A DNA stretch of 64,000 nucleotides, from the NCBI RefSeq assembly GCF_000494755.1, contig NC_022657.1, positions 7,284,001 through 7,348,000 on the forward strand, in the 5' to 3' direction. Of this stretch, positions 20,592 to 29,074 are shown one piece after another (position 1 is the first letter of the stretch; each line of letters starts with the position of its first letter). This stretch comes from Amorphoplanes friuliensis DSM 7358. Lineage in GTDB: Bacteria > Actinomycetota > Actinomycetes > Mycobacteriales > Micromonosporaceae. The notes beneath the pieces are model-generated. The model was not told the origin of the DNA. It searched no databases and saw nothing but the letters and a program-made list of their open reading frames with translations. A program made the translations under genes and the position numbers.

Positions 20592-21796
20592 CGGGCCACG
20601 CACCCGCCGGCGAGATGAGCGGCGACGTCCGTTTCGAAGGCGCGCAGGGCGCTGCGGACCATGCGTACCGTGCCGTCCGGATGCCGGCAGGCGCCGCGCC
20701 CGGCGACGAGTGCGGACAGCCGCTCGACCTCGGCCGGCAGACCGGGCCGGGTCCGGTGGTGCGCAAGATCGCCCAGCGTGGTGGCCAGTCGCGGCAGGCC
20801 GTTGACACACGGACCGCACTGGCCGGCAACCTCTCCGGCCAGGTAACCGGCGATGCGGGCCGTCTCGGCCAGACCGCAGACGTCCGCCGGCAGGGCGACC
20901 ACGACACCGGCGCCCGGCGAGGCACCGAACTGCTCCAGCCCGGCCCGGCTGAGCTCCACGTCCGGCCACGCGGGCACCCAGCCGCCGTGGTACCCACCGA
21001 GCAGGACGGCCTGCAACCGTGCGGAGGGACCACCGGCGGCCTCGATCAGGTCGCCGAGCCGCACGCCGTACCCGGCCTCGAGGACGCCGGGAGCCCCGAC
21101 CGCGCCGCTCACCGTGGCCAGGAACGTGCCCGGCTCGTCCGTGGTGCCGGCCGCGCGGAACCACGCCGGGCCGAACCGGGCGATCAGTGCCAGGTGCGCC
21201 AGGGTCTCGACGTTCTGGACCAGTGTGGGGGCGCCGCCGACGCCGGACTCGGTGATGCGGACCCGCTTGTCGGCGGGGAGCGCGGGCCGCCCGGAGACCG
21301 CCGCGACCACGGCTGACTCCTCCCCCGAGATGAAGGCCTCCGGCGCCACGGTGACGGTCACTGCGATCGGATCGAGGCCTGCGCCACGTCGCTCGGCGAG
21401 GGCAGCCCGGACACCGGCCGCCGAGGCCGCGGCGACATACACGTGTGCGGTGCGAGCGCCGAGGGCCCGCGCCACGAGCTGCAGACCGTCCAGAACCAGA
21501 TGCGGCTGGTACGCGAGCAGCGCCCGATCCTTGCCGCTGGCGGGTTCACCCTCGGACCCGTTCGCCACGACAACAGGCGTACCGCCGGCGCGCCGGACCG
21601 CGTCGAATTTCCGCCAGGCCGGGAAGCCGGCACCGCCACGACCCGTGAGGCCGGAGTCGCGGAGCAGGTCCACGAGCCGGTCGGCGTCGAGTGCCGGCGG
21701 GCGGCCGTAGCGGCCCAGGTGGGTGTCGAGCCGGCCGTCGTTCGGGCCGGCGAGCAGTCGCCGTCCCACGCCGGGCGGGGCGTCCACGGTGGTCAT
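20588..21796 (-). CDS. NuoF-like NADH dehydrogenase (SLBB/FMN-binding) subunit
   Basis: 402 residues. 'GLTGRGGAGFPAWRKF' (about 49-64) and NGSEGEPASGKDR are the nucleotide and FMN-binding signatures of complex I subunit F, followed by 'AFISGEESAVVAAVSGRPALP' type sequence, an SLBB-like region (GYGVRLGDLIEAAGG) and a C-terminal Cys cluster QCGPC plus GRGACRHP. Aligned with the usual CxxCxxC, the first Cys is Ala here, so the [4Fe-4S] site may be altered. It is not in a nuo operon; it sits between a ferric-reductase-like membrane protein and a ferredoxin, with 4-base overlaps on both sides. It probably links NAD(P)H or ferredoxin to the membrane partner, which is inference. Confidence 0.85.
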   Translation of the reverse strand: MTTVDAPPGVGRRLLAGPNDGRLDTHLGRYGRPPALDADRLVDLLRDSGLTGRGGAGFPAWRKFDAVRRAGGTPVVVANGSEGEPASGKDRALLAYQPHLVLDGLQLVARALGARTAHVYVAAASAAGVRAALAERRGAGLDPIAVTVTVAPEAFISGEESAVVAAVSGRPALPADKRVRITESGVGGAPTLVQNVETLAHLALIARFGPAWFRAAGTTDEPGTFLATVSGAVGAPGVLEAGYGVRLGDLIEAAGGPSARLQAVLLGGYHGGWVPAWPDVELSRAGLEQFGASPGAGVVVALPADVCGLAETARIAGYLAGEVAGQCGPCVNGLPRLATTLGDLAHHRTRPGLPAEVERLSALVAGRGACRHPDGTVRMVRSALRAFETDVAAHLAGGCVAR

Positions 21797-22368
21797 CGGA
21801 CCTCCTCGAGGATGCGGGCCCGCCGCGGGGCGCGGGCGGGGAAACGGGCGAACGACGGCGAAACCCGCCAGGCGACGGCGGCCAGCACCAGCGCGGCACA
21901 CAGTCCGGCGACAGTGCGCAGCCACCAGGTGCCGCCGTCCGTTCCGGTCTGCAGGCCGTGCAGCAGGGCGATCGGCCAGCTGAGGTAGGCCAGCCAGTGC
22001 ACGATCCGCCACGTCCGCGCGCCGAGCCGGTGGCGGAGCAGGCTGGTCACGATCAGCGCCAGCACCAGATCGAACGCGAGAGTGCCCAGACCCAACCAGA
22101 ACGGGCGATACTGGCCTGCGAACGGGACGACCAGATCGAAGAAGCGCAGCTGGGCGTACGGGTCGAAGTAGAGGCTGAGCACGTGCCCGGCCAGCAGGAT
22201 CACGGCAAGCAGCGCGGCGTTGCGGTGCAACAGGTTCACGGCGAAGCGGGGCAGCCCGAAGGCCGTACGCCCGGAGCGTGCGCCGATGCCCAGCGCGACC
22301 ACCACGGAAAGCAGCACCAGCGAGACGAGCCCTGTTCCCCGCCCGAAGTACCAGAGCGCGTCGGTCAT
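21793..22368 (-). CDS. Ferric-reductase-like transmembrane protein
   Basis: 191 residues with about six membrane helices. Paired His in 'HRNAALLAVILLAGHVLSL' and 'RIVHWLAYLSWPIALLHG' suit two b-type hemes, as in ferric reductase and MsrQ-like membrane domains. I use the ATG at 22368 because it overlaps the ApbE stop (ATGA); a GTG nine bases earlier is less likely. There is no FAD/NAD domain, so electrons must come from another subunit, plausibly the NuoF-like protein and ferredoxin encoded next. Confidence 0.85.
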   Translation of the reverse strand: MTDALWYFGRGTGLVSLVLLSVVVALGIGARSGRTAFGLPRFAVNLLHRNAALLAVILLAGHVLSLYFDPYAQLRFFDLVVPFAGQYRPFWLGLGTLAFDLVLALIVTSLLRHRLGARTWRIVHWLAYLSWPIALLHGLQTGTDGGTWWLRTVAGLCAALVLAAVAWRVSPSFARFPARAPRRARILEEVR

Positions 22369-23279
22369 GCCGGCCACCCGCCCAGCCGCAGCACGTCGAG
22401 ATCACCGGTGACCAGCCGGGCCGGAACGCCGTGGAGCAGGTTCGGCGCCGCCTGCCCCCGGACGATCGCGGCGGTGCTGAGGGTGTTGGCCCGCAGGCAC
22501 GAGAACGCCGCGACGGAAACCGTGCGCCAGACGCTTTCGGCGGGCTGCCCGGTGCGCGGGTCGAGGATGTGGTGCAGCAGCTCACCCGGCCGCCCCCAGG
22601 TGCGCCCGGCCGTGCTCGACGTGGCCAGGGCGGCACCGGCGGGCAGGTGCACGGTGCAGCGCGGATCACCGGGCCGGTCCTGCACGAGCACACGCCAGCC
22701 GCCCTCCGGCGCCGGGCCCGCGGTCGCGATGTCCCCGCCGAGCGCCACCAGCACCCCCACGCCCATCCGTAGGGCGACGCGGGCAGCGGCCCGGTCGGCG
22801 GCAGCAGCCTTGGCAGTCGCCCCCAGGTCGAGCAGCACACCGTCCGGAACCGTGAGCGACAGGTCGTGCAGGCGCACCGCCCGCCAGTCCGGCGCCGTGA
22901 AGATGCGGACCGCCGGAGCGACCTGCCGTCCGGTGATGGCGGCGAAGTCGCGGTCGTAGCCGAGCCCGCAGAGCGCCGCTCCGACGGTGGGGTCGACGTC
23001 ACCGGCGGTCTGCCGGGCCGCTTCCAGGGCGGCGGCGACCAGATCGGCGAGCAGCGGGCTGACGGTCACCGGCCGGCCACCGGCACGGCAGGCAACACTC
23101 AGCTCGGAGCCGGGACGGAAGCGGCTGCACGCCGCGTCGACGGCGGCGAGTTCCGCCTCGACCAGCTCGCGGGCGTCGTCCAGGGCGGCCGGGTCGGTGA
23201 CGACGATGCGGGCCACGGTTCCCCAGGCCTGCCACTGGGCGGTGCCGGCGCCGACCGGCAGAGTCTCGACGAGCGGCAT
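22365..23279 (-). CDS. apbE: FAD:protein FMN transferase
   Basis: 304 residues. ApbE transfers FMN from FAD to a Ser/Thr of an exported or membrane protein. Visible motifs are 'CSRFRPGSELS', 'DPTVGAALCGLGYDRDF', 'LLDLGATAKAAAADRAA', VALGGDIATAG, 'ATSSTAGRTW' and 'HHILDPRTGQPAES', the usual ApbE order. No signal peptide or lipobox is obvious, so it may act in the cytosol. One base separates it from the small membrane protein upstream, and it overlaps the ferric-reductase-like gene downstream. The operon has no recognisable NqrC/RnfG-type FMN-binding domain, so the acceptor is unclear. Confidence 0.9.
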   Translation of the reverse strand: MPLVETLPVGAGTAQWQAWGTVARIVVTDPAALDDARELVEAELAAVDAACSRFRPGSELSVACRAGGRPVTVSPLLADLVAAALEAARQTAGDVDPTVGAALCGLGYDRDFAAITGRQVAPAVRIFTAPDWRAVRLHDLSLTVPDGVLLDLGATAKAAAADRAAARVALRMGVGVLVALGGDIATAGPAPEGGWRVLVQDRPGDPRCTVHLPAGAALATSSTAGRTWGRPGELLHHILDPRTGQPAESVWRTVSVAAFSCLRANTLSTAAIVRGQAAPNLLHGVPARLVTGDLDVLRLGGWPA

Positions 23280-23280
23280 C

Positions 23281-23544
23281 TCAGGACCCCCCGGAGGTGG
23301 CCTGGCCGGAGTCGTCGCTCCCGGTAGACAACTGCGGCGAATCAGTGCTTGTCGTCGCACTGTCGTTGTCCGCGTCGGTACCCGTGCTGTTCTCGGTGCC
23401 GGCCTCGGTGCCGGCCTCGGGTTTCTGCGGGGTGGACTCCGCGGCGCGGGCGGCGAGGCCCACCGCGAGTGTCCCCGCGAGGCTGGCCGCGACCAGCGCC
23501 CCGGTGATCGCCGTGGTGCGGCGTAGTCCCTTGTCCCGGTCCAT
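23281..23544 (-). CDS. Small membrane-anchored Ser/Thr/Asp-rich protein
   Basis: 87 residues: a basic N-terminus, one hydrophobic segment (about 11-32) and a low-complexity tail rich in Ser, Thr, Gly, Asp and Glu ending DDSGQATSGGS. It is the first gene of the ApbE operon. No domain is recognised. Its position suggests a role with ApbE, perhaps as the protein that receives FMN, since the tail contains SGQATS, loosely like the SGAT flavinylation site, but the match is imperfect. Confidence 0.75.
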   Translation of the reverse strand: MDRDKGLRRTTAITGALVAASLAGTLAVGLAARAAESTPQKPEAGTEAGTENSTGTDADNDSATTSTDSPQLSTGSDDSGQATSGGS

Positions 23545-23560
23545 CGGATCGTCCCCCTCA

Positions 23561-23580
23561 TTTGTTGACGACTCAACGAA
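23561..23580. promoter_or_regulatory. Inverted repeat upstream of the redox operon
   Basis: TTTGTTGACGACTCAACGAA has 7 of 8 matching pairs around a 4-base centre and lies 17 bases before the start of the small membrane protein. It is a candidate operator for this operon. Confidence 0.4.
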
Positions 23581-23693
23581 TGTGTCCTACCGACCTCTCC
23601 GTGCCCTGTGGTCCGCCTGAGCGATTTCTGTGAACCGGGGGCGTAACAAGACACCGCTAGGGTGTGGAAGGGTTCCCACAGCTCGGAGGTGTG

Positions 23694-26411
23694 GTGAAGA
23701 TCTTCGGACGGGAGCCGGAACAGGCTCGGCTCACCGCTCTGCTGCAGCACACCGGCACACCCAGCAACGTCCTGGTGCTGCGGGGCGAGGCCGGCGTGGG
23801 CAAGTCGACCCTGCTCGACTGGGCGGCGGCCGCCGGCGACGCGGGCCTGTCCCGCAGCACGGGGGTCCAGGCCGAATTCACCATCGCGTACGCCGGACTG
23901 CACCGCCTCGTCGCGCAGGTGCCGGTCCTGGAGTCCACCGCCGCGGCGCATCGCACGGTGCTGGACGCGGTCGGCGCCGACGGTCCCGAGGTCCGCCCGG
24001 CCAAGGTCGCGCTGGCAGTGCTGGAGCTGCTCACGGCGGCCGCCGCCGAGCGTCCCCTGCTGCTGACCGTGGACGACGCCCAGTGGCTCGACGGCCCGAG
24101 CTGGTCGGCGCTCGCCTTTGTCGCCCGCCGCCTCCAGGACGATCCGGTCGTGCTGCTGATGGCGATGCGCGACGGCGAGGAGGCGACCTCCCGGCTGGAC
24201 GGCAGCGGGCTCGCCGAGCTGCGGATCGAGCCGTTGCCCGAGGCCGAGGCCGCCGGTCTGCTGGACGCGCGTTCCCCCGGCCTGCGGGCAGACCTGGGCA
24301 GCCGGGTCCTCGGCGAGGCGGGCGGCAACCCGCTGGGTCTGGTCGAGCTCGCCGCCGTCGCCGGCCGGTACGGCCCCAACGGTCTGCTCCCGGCCTGGCT
24401 GCCGCTGCCGCACCGGCTCGAGCGGGCGTTCGCCCAGGCCGTCGCCGAGCTGCCCGGGACGGTGCGCACACTTCTGCTGGTGGCCGCGGTCAACGACGGC
24501 GCCGGGGTCGACGAGGTTGTTGCCGCCGCCACGCGGCTGCAGGGTTTCCCGGCCACCGCGGACGACCTCTTCCCGGCCACCGCCGCCGGGTTGATCGAGG
24601 TGGACGGGACGCTGCTGATCCGGTTCCGGCATCCGCTGGTGCGCTCGGCGCTGCGCCAGGGCACCGGTGTCGCCCGGCTCCGGGCCGTGCACGCCGCCCT
24701 GGCCGAGGTGCTCACCGGCGATCAGGAACGCCGGATCTGGCATCGCGCCGAGGCGGCCTCCGGCCCGGACGAGCAGCTCGCCGCGGAGCTGACCACGGCT
24801 GCGAACGCCGCCCGCCGCCGCGGCGCGATCGCGCTCGCGGTGACGGCCCTCGAACGTGCCGCCCAGCTCAGCGAGAACAGGCACGAGCGGTCGAGCCGGG
24901 TGCTCTGGGCTGCTGTCGCCGCCCACGAGGCCGGTGACGGCGCCACCGTCGTCCGGCTGCTGCACAGTCTGGAAAATCAGCCGCTGTCCGGCATCGAACA
25001 GGCGCGGCTCGCCTGGTTGCGGGAGATCTTCCTGACCGTGGGCTGGACCGGGGCGTCGCGGATGCCCGCGTTCGTGGAGATCATCGAGCGGATGCGCAAG
25101 GACGGCGAGACCGAGCTGGCACTGGACTCCCTGGTGAACGTGAGCCTGCGCTGCTGGTGGTCCAATCCGGACCGGGCGACCCGCGACCTGATCGTCGCGG
25201 CGGCCGAACGGTTGCCGGTCGACCCGCTGGATCCCCGGCTCGTCTCGGTGCTGGCGCTGGTCGCCCCGCTGGAACGCGGCCGGCTGGTCCTCGATCAGAT
25301 CGACCGGCTCGCCGGTGAGCTGACCACCCTCGCCGAGGACCTCGAGTTGCTCGCCGTGGGCGCGTCGGCGGTCGGCGCGCTCGGTCAGGCGACCGTCCTG
25401 AGTGCCGCCGCTGTCTCCGCGCTGCGGTCCCAGGGCCGCCTGGGCACGCTGGCCGAGGCGCTCGTCGAGCAGGCGACCGTGGCCGCCCAGCTTGGCAACG
25501 TCCGGCTGGCGATCACGGCGGCCTCCGAGGCGCGGTCGCTGGCTCTGGAGACCGGGCAGCCACGGTGGGCCGTGGTGGCCGACCTCGCCCGCGGGCAGGC
25601 CGAGGCCCTGCGCGGCAACGGCCCGATCGCCCGTGAGCTCGCCGACACCGGCGAACGCGCCCTGCTGCCGATCGGCGCCCACCCGATGCTGGCACTGGTC
25701 CAGCTGGTCCGCGGGGTCGACGCCCTCGCCGACGGCCGGTACGACGAGGCGTACACGCACCTGCACCGCATCTTCGACCCGGCGGAGGTGCCGTACCACC
25801 CGTACGTGCAGTTCTGGGCGATCGGGCATCTGGCCGAGGCGGCGGCCGGGTGCGGTCGTCTCGACGATCTGAGCGACCTGGCCGACGAGCTCGCGCCGTG
25901 GGCGTACTTCCCGGTGCTGGGGGTGGCCCTGCGCTACTGCACCGCCCTGCTCGCGCCGGACGACCAGGCCGAGGCGTGTTTCCAGCAGGCGCTGCACGCC
26001 GACCTGTCCGCGTGGCAGTTCGAGCGCGCCCGCATCGAGTACGCCTACGGGGTGTGGTTACGCCGCCAGCGGCGCAACGTGGACAGCCGCCACCACCTCC
26101 GCGCCGCCACCGCCACCTTCGCCGCGCTCGGCGCCCGGCCCTGGTCGGAGCGCGCCCGGGCCGAGCTGCGCGCCGCCGGTGAACGTGTCCACCGCGGCCC
26201 GGACGCCCTCGACGAGCTCACCCCGCAGGAGCTGCAGATCGCCGAGCTGGCGGCGACCGGGCTCAGCAACCGCGACATCGGCGAGCGGCTCTTCCTGTCA
26301 CCGCGGACGATCAGCACCCATCTGTACAGGATTTTCCCGAAGCTGGGCATCCGGTCCCGGGCCGAGCTGAGCCGGTCGCTGCAGCAGAGCTTTACGTCAG
26401 GTGACGTATAG
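23694..26411 (+). CDS. LAL-type LuxR family regulator (STAND ATPase)
   Basis: 905 residues. The GTG at 23694 has GGAGG four bases before it and starts at the conserved KIFGREPEQ; in-frame GTGs at 23691 and 23664 are possible. Walker A is GEAGVGKST near 35, Walker B is LLLTVDDAQWLD near 130, followed by a long helical (TPR-like) region. A C-terminal LuxR helix-turn-helix is at about 842-900 ('LTPQELQIAELAATGLSNRD', 'LSPRTISTHLYRIFPKLGI'). LAL proteins activate nearby catabolic or antibiotic genes on ligand binding. The likely target is the hydrolase that starts 61 bases downstream. Confidence 0.92.
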   Translation: MKIFGREPEQARLTALLQHTGTPSNVLVLRGEAGVGKSTLLDWAAAAGDAGLSRSTGVQAEFTIAYAGLHRLVAQVPVLESTAAAHRTVLDAVGADGPEVRPAKVALAVLELLTAAAAERPLLLTVDDAQWLDGPSWSALAFVARRLQDDPVVLLMAMRDGEEATSRLDGSGLAELRIEPLPEAEAAGLLDARSPGLRADLGSRVLGEAGGNPLGLVELAAVAGRYGPNGLLPAWLPLPHRLERAFAQAVAELPGTVRTLLLVAAVNDGAGVDEVVAAATRLQGFPATADDLFPATAAGLIEVDGTLLIRFRHPLVRSALRQGTGVARLRAVHAALAEVLTGDQERRIWHRAEAASGPDEQLAAELTTAANAARRRGAIALAVTALERAAQLSENRHERSSRVLWAAVAAHEAGDGATVVRLLHSLENQPLSGIEQARLAWLREIFLTVGWTGASRMPAFVEIIERMRKDGETELALDSLVNVSLRCWWSNPDRATRDLIVAAAERLPVDPLDPRLVSVLALVAPLERGRLVLDQIDRLAGELTTLAEDLELLAVGASAVGALGQATVLSAAAVSALRSQGRLGTLAEALVEQATVAAQLGNVRLAITAASEARSLALETGQPRWAVVADLARGQAEALRGNGPIARELADTGERALLPIGAHPMLALVQLVRGVDALADGRYDEAYTHLHRIFDPAEVPYHPYVQFWAIGHLAEAAAGCGRLDDLSDLADELAPWAYFPVLGVALRYCTALLAPDDQAEACFQQALHADLSAWQFERARIEYAYGVWLRRQRRNVDSRHHLRAATATFAALGARPWSERARAELRAAGERVHRGPDALDELTPQELQIAELAATGLSNRDIGERLFLSPRTISTHLYRIFPKLGIRSRAELSRSLQQSFTSGDV
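26393..26408. promoter_or_regulatory. Perfect palindrome at the LAL stop codon
   Basis: TACGTCAGGTGACGTA has two perfect 7-base arms around GG. It overlaps the last codons of the LAL gene and lies 64 bases before the hydrolase start, a good distance for an activator or repressor site. Confidence 0.45.
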
Positions 26412-26472
26412 CTCCCCGTCGCCGGCGGTCCTACGTTGAGTTTGCGCACGCACTCCGACGAAGGAGCACCGG

Positions 26473-27336
26473 ATGTCCGACCACCCCGCCACCGTCATCC
26501 CCGCACACACCCTCGAGGACATCGCCGAGGTCAACGCCACCGGGCTGACACCGGTCGTTTTCATCCACGGACTGTGGCTGCTCCCGAGCAGCTGGGACCG
26601 CTGGGCCGAGGTGTTCAAGGCCGCCGGTTACGCGCCCATCACCCCCGGCTGGCCCGATGATCCGGAGACCGTCGAGGAGGCCAAGGCCCACCCCGAGGTC
26701 TTCGCGAACAAGACCGTCGGCCAGGTCGCGGACCACTACGCCGAGGTCATCGGCAAGCTGGACAAGAAGCCGGCCGTCGTCGGCCACTCGTTCGGCGGCC
26801 TCCTCGCGATGATCGTGGCGGGCCGGGCCCTGTCCGCGGCCACCGTCGCCATCGACGCCGCGCCGTTCCGGGGTGTGCTGCCGCTGCCGATCTCGGCGCT
26901 GCGTGCGGCCTCCGCGGCCCTGTCCAACCCGTCGAACAGGCACAAGGCCGTTCCGCTGACCTACGAACAGTTCCGGTACGCGTTCGCGAACGCCGTCTCC
27001 GAAGAGGAGGCGCACCAGCTCTACGACACGTACTGCGTACCGGCGCCGGGTGCACCGCTCTTCCAGGCCGCCGCCGCGAACCTGAACCCGTGGACCGAGG
27101 TGAAGGTCGACACCGAGAACCCGTACCGGGGACCGCTGTTGATCGTCTCGGGCGAGAAGGACCACACCGTGCCGCCGGCCATCTCGGACGCCGCCTACAA
27201 GCAGCAGCTCAAGAACCCCGGCACCACGGAGTTCGCCGAAATCCCGGGCCGCGGCCACTCGCTGACCATCGACAACGGCTGGCTCGAGGTCGCGCAGACC
27301 TCCCTGGCCTTCGTGGAGCGGTTCACCGAACGCTAG
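26473..27336 (+). CDS. Alpha/beta hydrolase
   Basis: 287 residues with GAAGGAG before the ATG. The fold signature is clear: VVFIHGLW (oxyanion hole, about 33-40), nucleophile GHSFGG with Ser near 105, acid in SGEKDHTVP near 228 and His in GRGHSL near 260. No signal peptide. Substrate is unknown; esterase, lactonase or haloperoxidase-like activity are all possible. Its stop TAG shares a CTAG with the stop of the convergent response regulator gene. Confidence 0.88.
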   Translation: MSDHPATVIPAHTLEDIAEVNATGLTPVVFIHGLWLLPSSWDRWAEVFKAAGYAPITPGWPDDPETVEEAKAHPEVFANKTVGQVADHYAEVIGKLDKKPAVVGHSFGGLLAMIVAGRALSAATVAIDAAPFRGVLPLPISALRAASAALSNPSNRHKAVPLTYEQFRYAFANAVSEEEAHQLYDTYCVPAPGAPLFQAAAANLNPWTEVKVDTENPYRGPLLIVSGEKDHTVPPAISDAAYKQQLKNPGTTEFAEIPGRGHSLTIDNGWLEVAQTSLAFVERFTER

Positions 27337-27950
27337 ATCAGACCCAGGCCCATCGCCCGGGTGACCGCGGCCGTGCGGTCGGCGACGTCGAGCTTGGTGA
27401 AGGCGCGTAACAGGTGCGTCTTCACCGTGGCCTCGGTGATGAAGAGCGCACGGCCGATGTCCGCGTTGGTCAGACCCTGCCCCACCAGGCGCAGCACCTC
27501 CGTCTCCCGGGCGGACAGCGCCGGTGGGGCCGGGCTGCGGACCTGCCGGACCAGTGTCGACGCCACGCTCGGCGACAGCACGGTCTCACCCCGGGCCGCG
27601 GCCCGCACGGCGTCCGCCAGCTCCGCCGGCGAGGCGTCCTTCAACAGATAACCCCCGGCGCCGGCCTCGATCGCGCGCAGGATGTCACGGTCCGTCTCGT
27701 ACGTGGTCAGCACGAGCACGCGGACGCCGGGCACGGTCGCGAGGATCCGTGCCGTGGCCTCGACGCCGTCACCGCCGGGCATCCGCAGGTCCATGAGCAC
27801 GATGTCGGGCCGCAACTCCGCCGCCACCGCCACACCCTCGGGACCGGACGACGCTTCGCCGACAACGGCCAGATCCGGCTCGGCCTCGAGCATGCCGCGC
27901 AGCCCGTGCCGGACGACGGGATGATCGTCCACCAGGATCAACCGGATCAC
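27333..27950 (-). CDS. NarL/FixJ-family response regulator
   Basis: 205 residues, GTG start overlapping the kinase stop (GTGA). The receiver domain has acidic D8-D9 and phosphoacceptor Asp54 in DIVLMDLRMPGG, the Thr in VLTTYE and Lys in YLLKDAS; the C-terminal LuxR-type helix-turn-helix reads 'LSARETEVLRLVGQGLTNAD', then 'FITEATVKTHLLRAFTKLDV'. It is the last gene of a four-gene operon with an ABC exporter and its cognate histidine kinase, so it probably regulates that exporter. Confidence 0.93.
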   Translation of the reverse strand: MIRLILVDDHPVVRHGLRGMLEAEPDLAVVGEASSGPEGVAVAAELRPDIVLMDLRMPGGDGVEATARILATVPGVRVLVLTTYETDRDILRAIEAGAGGYLLKDASPAELADAVRAAARGETVLSPSVASTLVRQVRSPAPPALSARETEVLRLVGQGLTNADIGRALFITEATVKTHLLRAFTKLDVADRTAAVTRAMGLGLI

Positions 27951-29074
27951 ACCGGCACCTCCACCTCGATCAGAGTGCCCGTCTCCGGGTCACTGCGCAC
28001 GGTCAGCGTGCCGTTCACCTGCTCAGCGCGGGCACGCATGCCCGGCAGCCCAAAACCGTCGGCGGCACCCTGATCGAAGCCGCGCCCGTCGTCACGGACC
28101 ACCAACCGCACAGACCTTTCCCCGTACGCCAGCAGCACCGCGACCTCGTGTGCCGCGGCGTGCCGGCGGACGTTGGTCAGGGCCTCCTGGGTCGCACGGA
28201 GCAGCACAACCTCCACCGCGGTCGGCAGCGGGCGGGCGTCACCGGACACGCGGCAGGTCGCCGGGATGCCGGACTCCTCGGTGAGGCGGGTCGCCTGACG
28301 GCGTACCGAATCGGGCAGTGAACCGGAACCGAGCGCCGCGGGCGCCAGGGCCGCGACCAGTGCCCGCGACTCGGCCAGGTTTTCCCGGGCGGTCCGCACG
28401 GCCAGCGCGAGCCGCTCGTCGGCGAGCGCGGGATCGGCGGCCTGGAGCAGGGTGATGATGCTGGTGAAGCCCTGGGCCAGGGTGTCGTGGATCTCGCCGG
28501 CCAGCCGGGCCCGTTCGGCCGCGACACCGGTCTCGTGCGAGAGACGGGCGACCTCGGCGCGGCTGCTCTCCAGCTCGGCGATCAGCGCGGCCCGCTCGGT
28601 GCTCTGCTCGATCACGCGGTTGATCCAGATGCCGAGCCAGACCGCCAGCGCCGCCGACATCACGAAGATCGGTCCGAGGTGGGTGACGAAGTACCAGTCG
28701 GCGCCGCCGCGCAGGAAGCCCGCGATCAGCGGCACCACGTTCGCGCCGATGACCGCGACGACGGCGGGCCTGACCCTCAGCAGCATGAAAATCATCGGGC
28801 ACAGGGCAAAGAGGAGATAACTGACGGTCGACACCGCGTAGGTGCCGATGCCGAAGATCACCAGGGTGGCGACGACAAACAGCGGGCCGGAATCCGCGCG
28901 GCGACCGGCAACCGCGTAGAGCAGGGCGATGGCCATGATCGAGCCGGTCGCGACGAGCCGGTTGGCCGACGGCGTCTCGGACTGGGCGGCGACCGCCGTG
29001 GCCACCGCCAGGGCGACCACGGCGTAACAGAGGTCCCACGAGATCGAATATCGTGCGACCTCCGGGCCGGTCAT
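27947..29074 (-). CDS. Sensor histidine kinase, HisKA_3 type
   Basis: 375 residues from the ATG at 29074 (MTGPEVARYS), which overlaps the permease stop by ATGA; a longer frame to 29242 would lie inside the permease gene. Five or six membrane helices (about 15-165), then a coiled region and the phosphoacceptor His in 'RARLAGEIHDTLAQGFTS' (about 195), followed by an ATPase domain with EALTNVRRHA, VRDDGRGFD and GFGLPGMRAR. It has no large extracellular loop, so it likely senses a signal in or near the membrane, as in DesK or LiaS-type kinases linked to transporters. Confidence 0.93.
   Translation of the reverse strand: MTGPEVARYSISWDLCYAVVALAVATAVAAQSETPSANRLVATGSIMAIALLYAVAGRRADSGPLFVVATLVIFGIGTYAVSTVSYLLFALCPMIFMLLRVRPAVVAVIGANVVPLIAGFLRGGADWYFVTHLGPIFVMSAALAVWLGIWINRVIEQSTERAALIAELESSRAEVARLSHETGVAAERARLAGEIHDTLAQGFTSIITLLQAADPALADERLALAVRTARENLAESRALVAALAPAALGSGSLPDSVRRQATRLTEESGIPATCRVSGDARPLPTAVEVVLLRATQEALTNVRRHAAAHEVAVLLAYGERSVRLVVRDDGRGFDQGAADGFGLPGMRARAEQVNGTLTVRSDPETGTLIEVEVPV

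Noticed and set aside
22365..25997. A 1210-residue minus-strand frame
   Set aside because: Only its last 304 residues (ApbE, from 23279) are real; the rest is antisense to the LAL regulator and has shadow composition.
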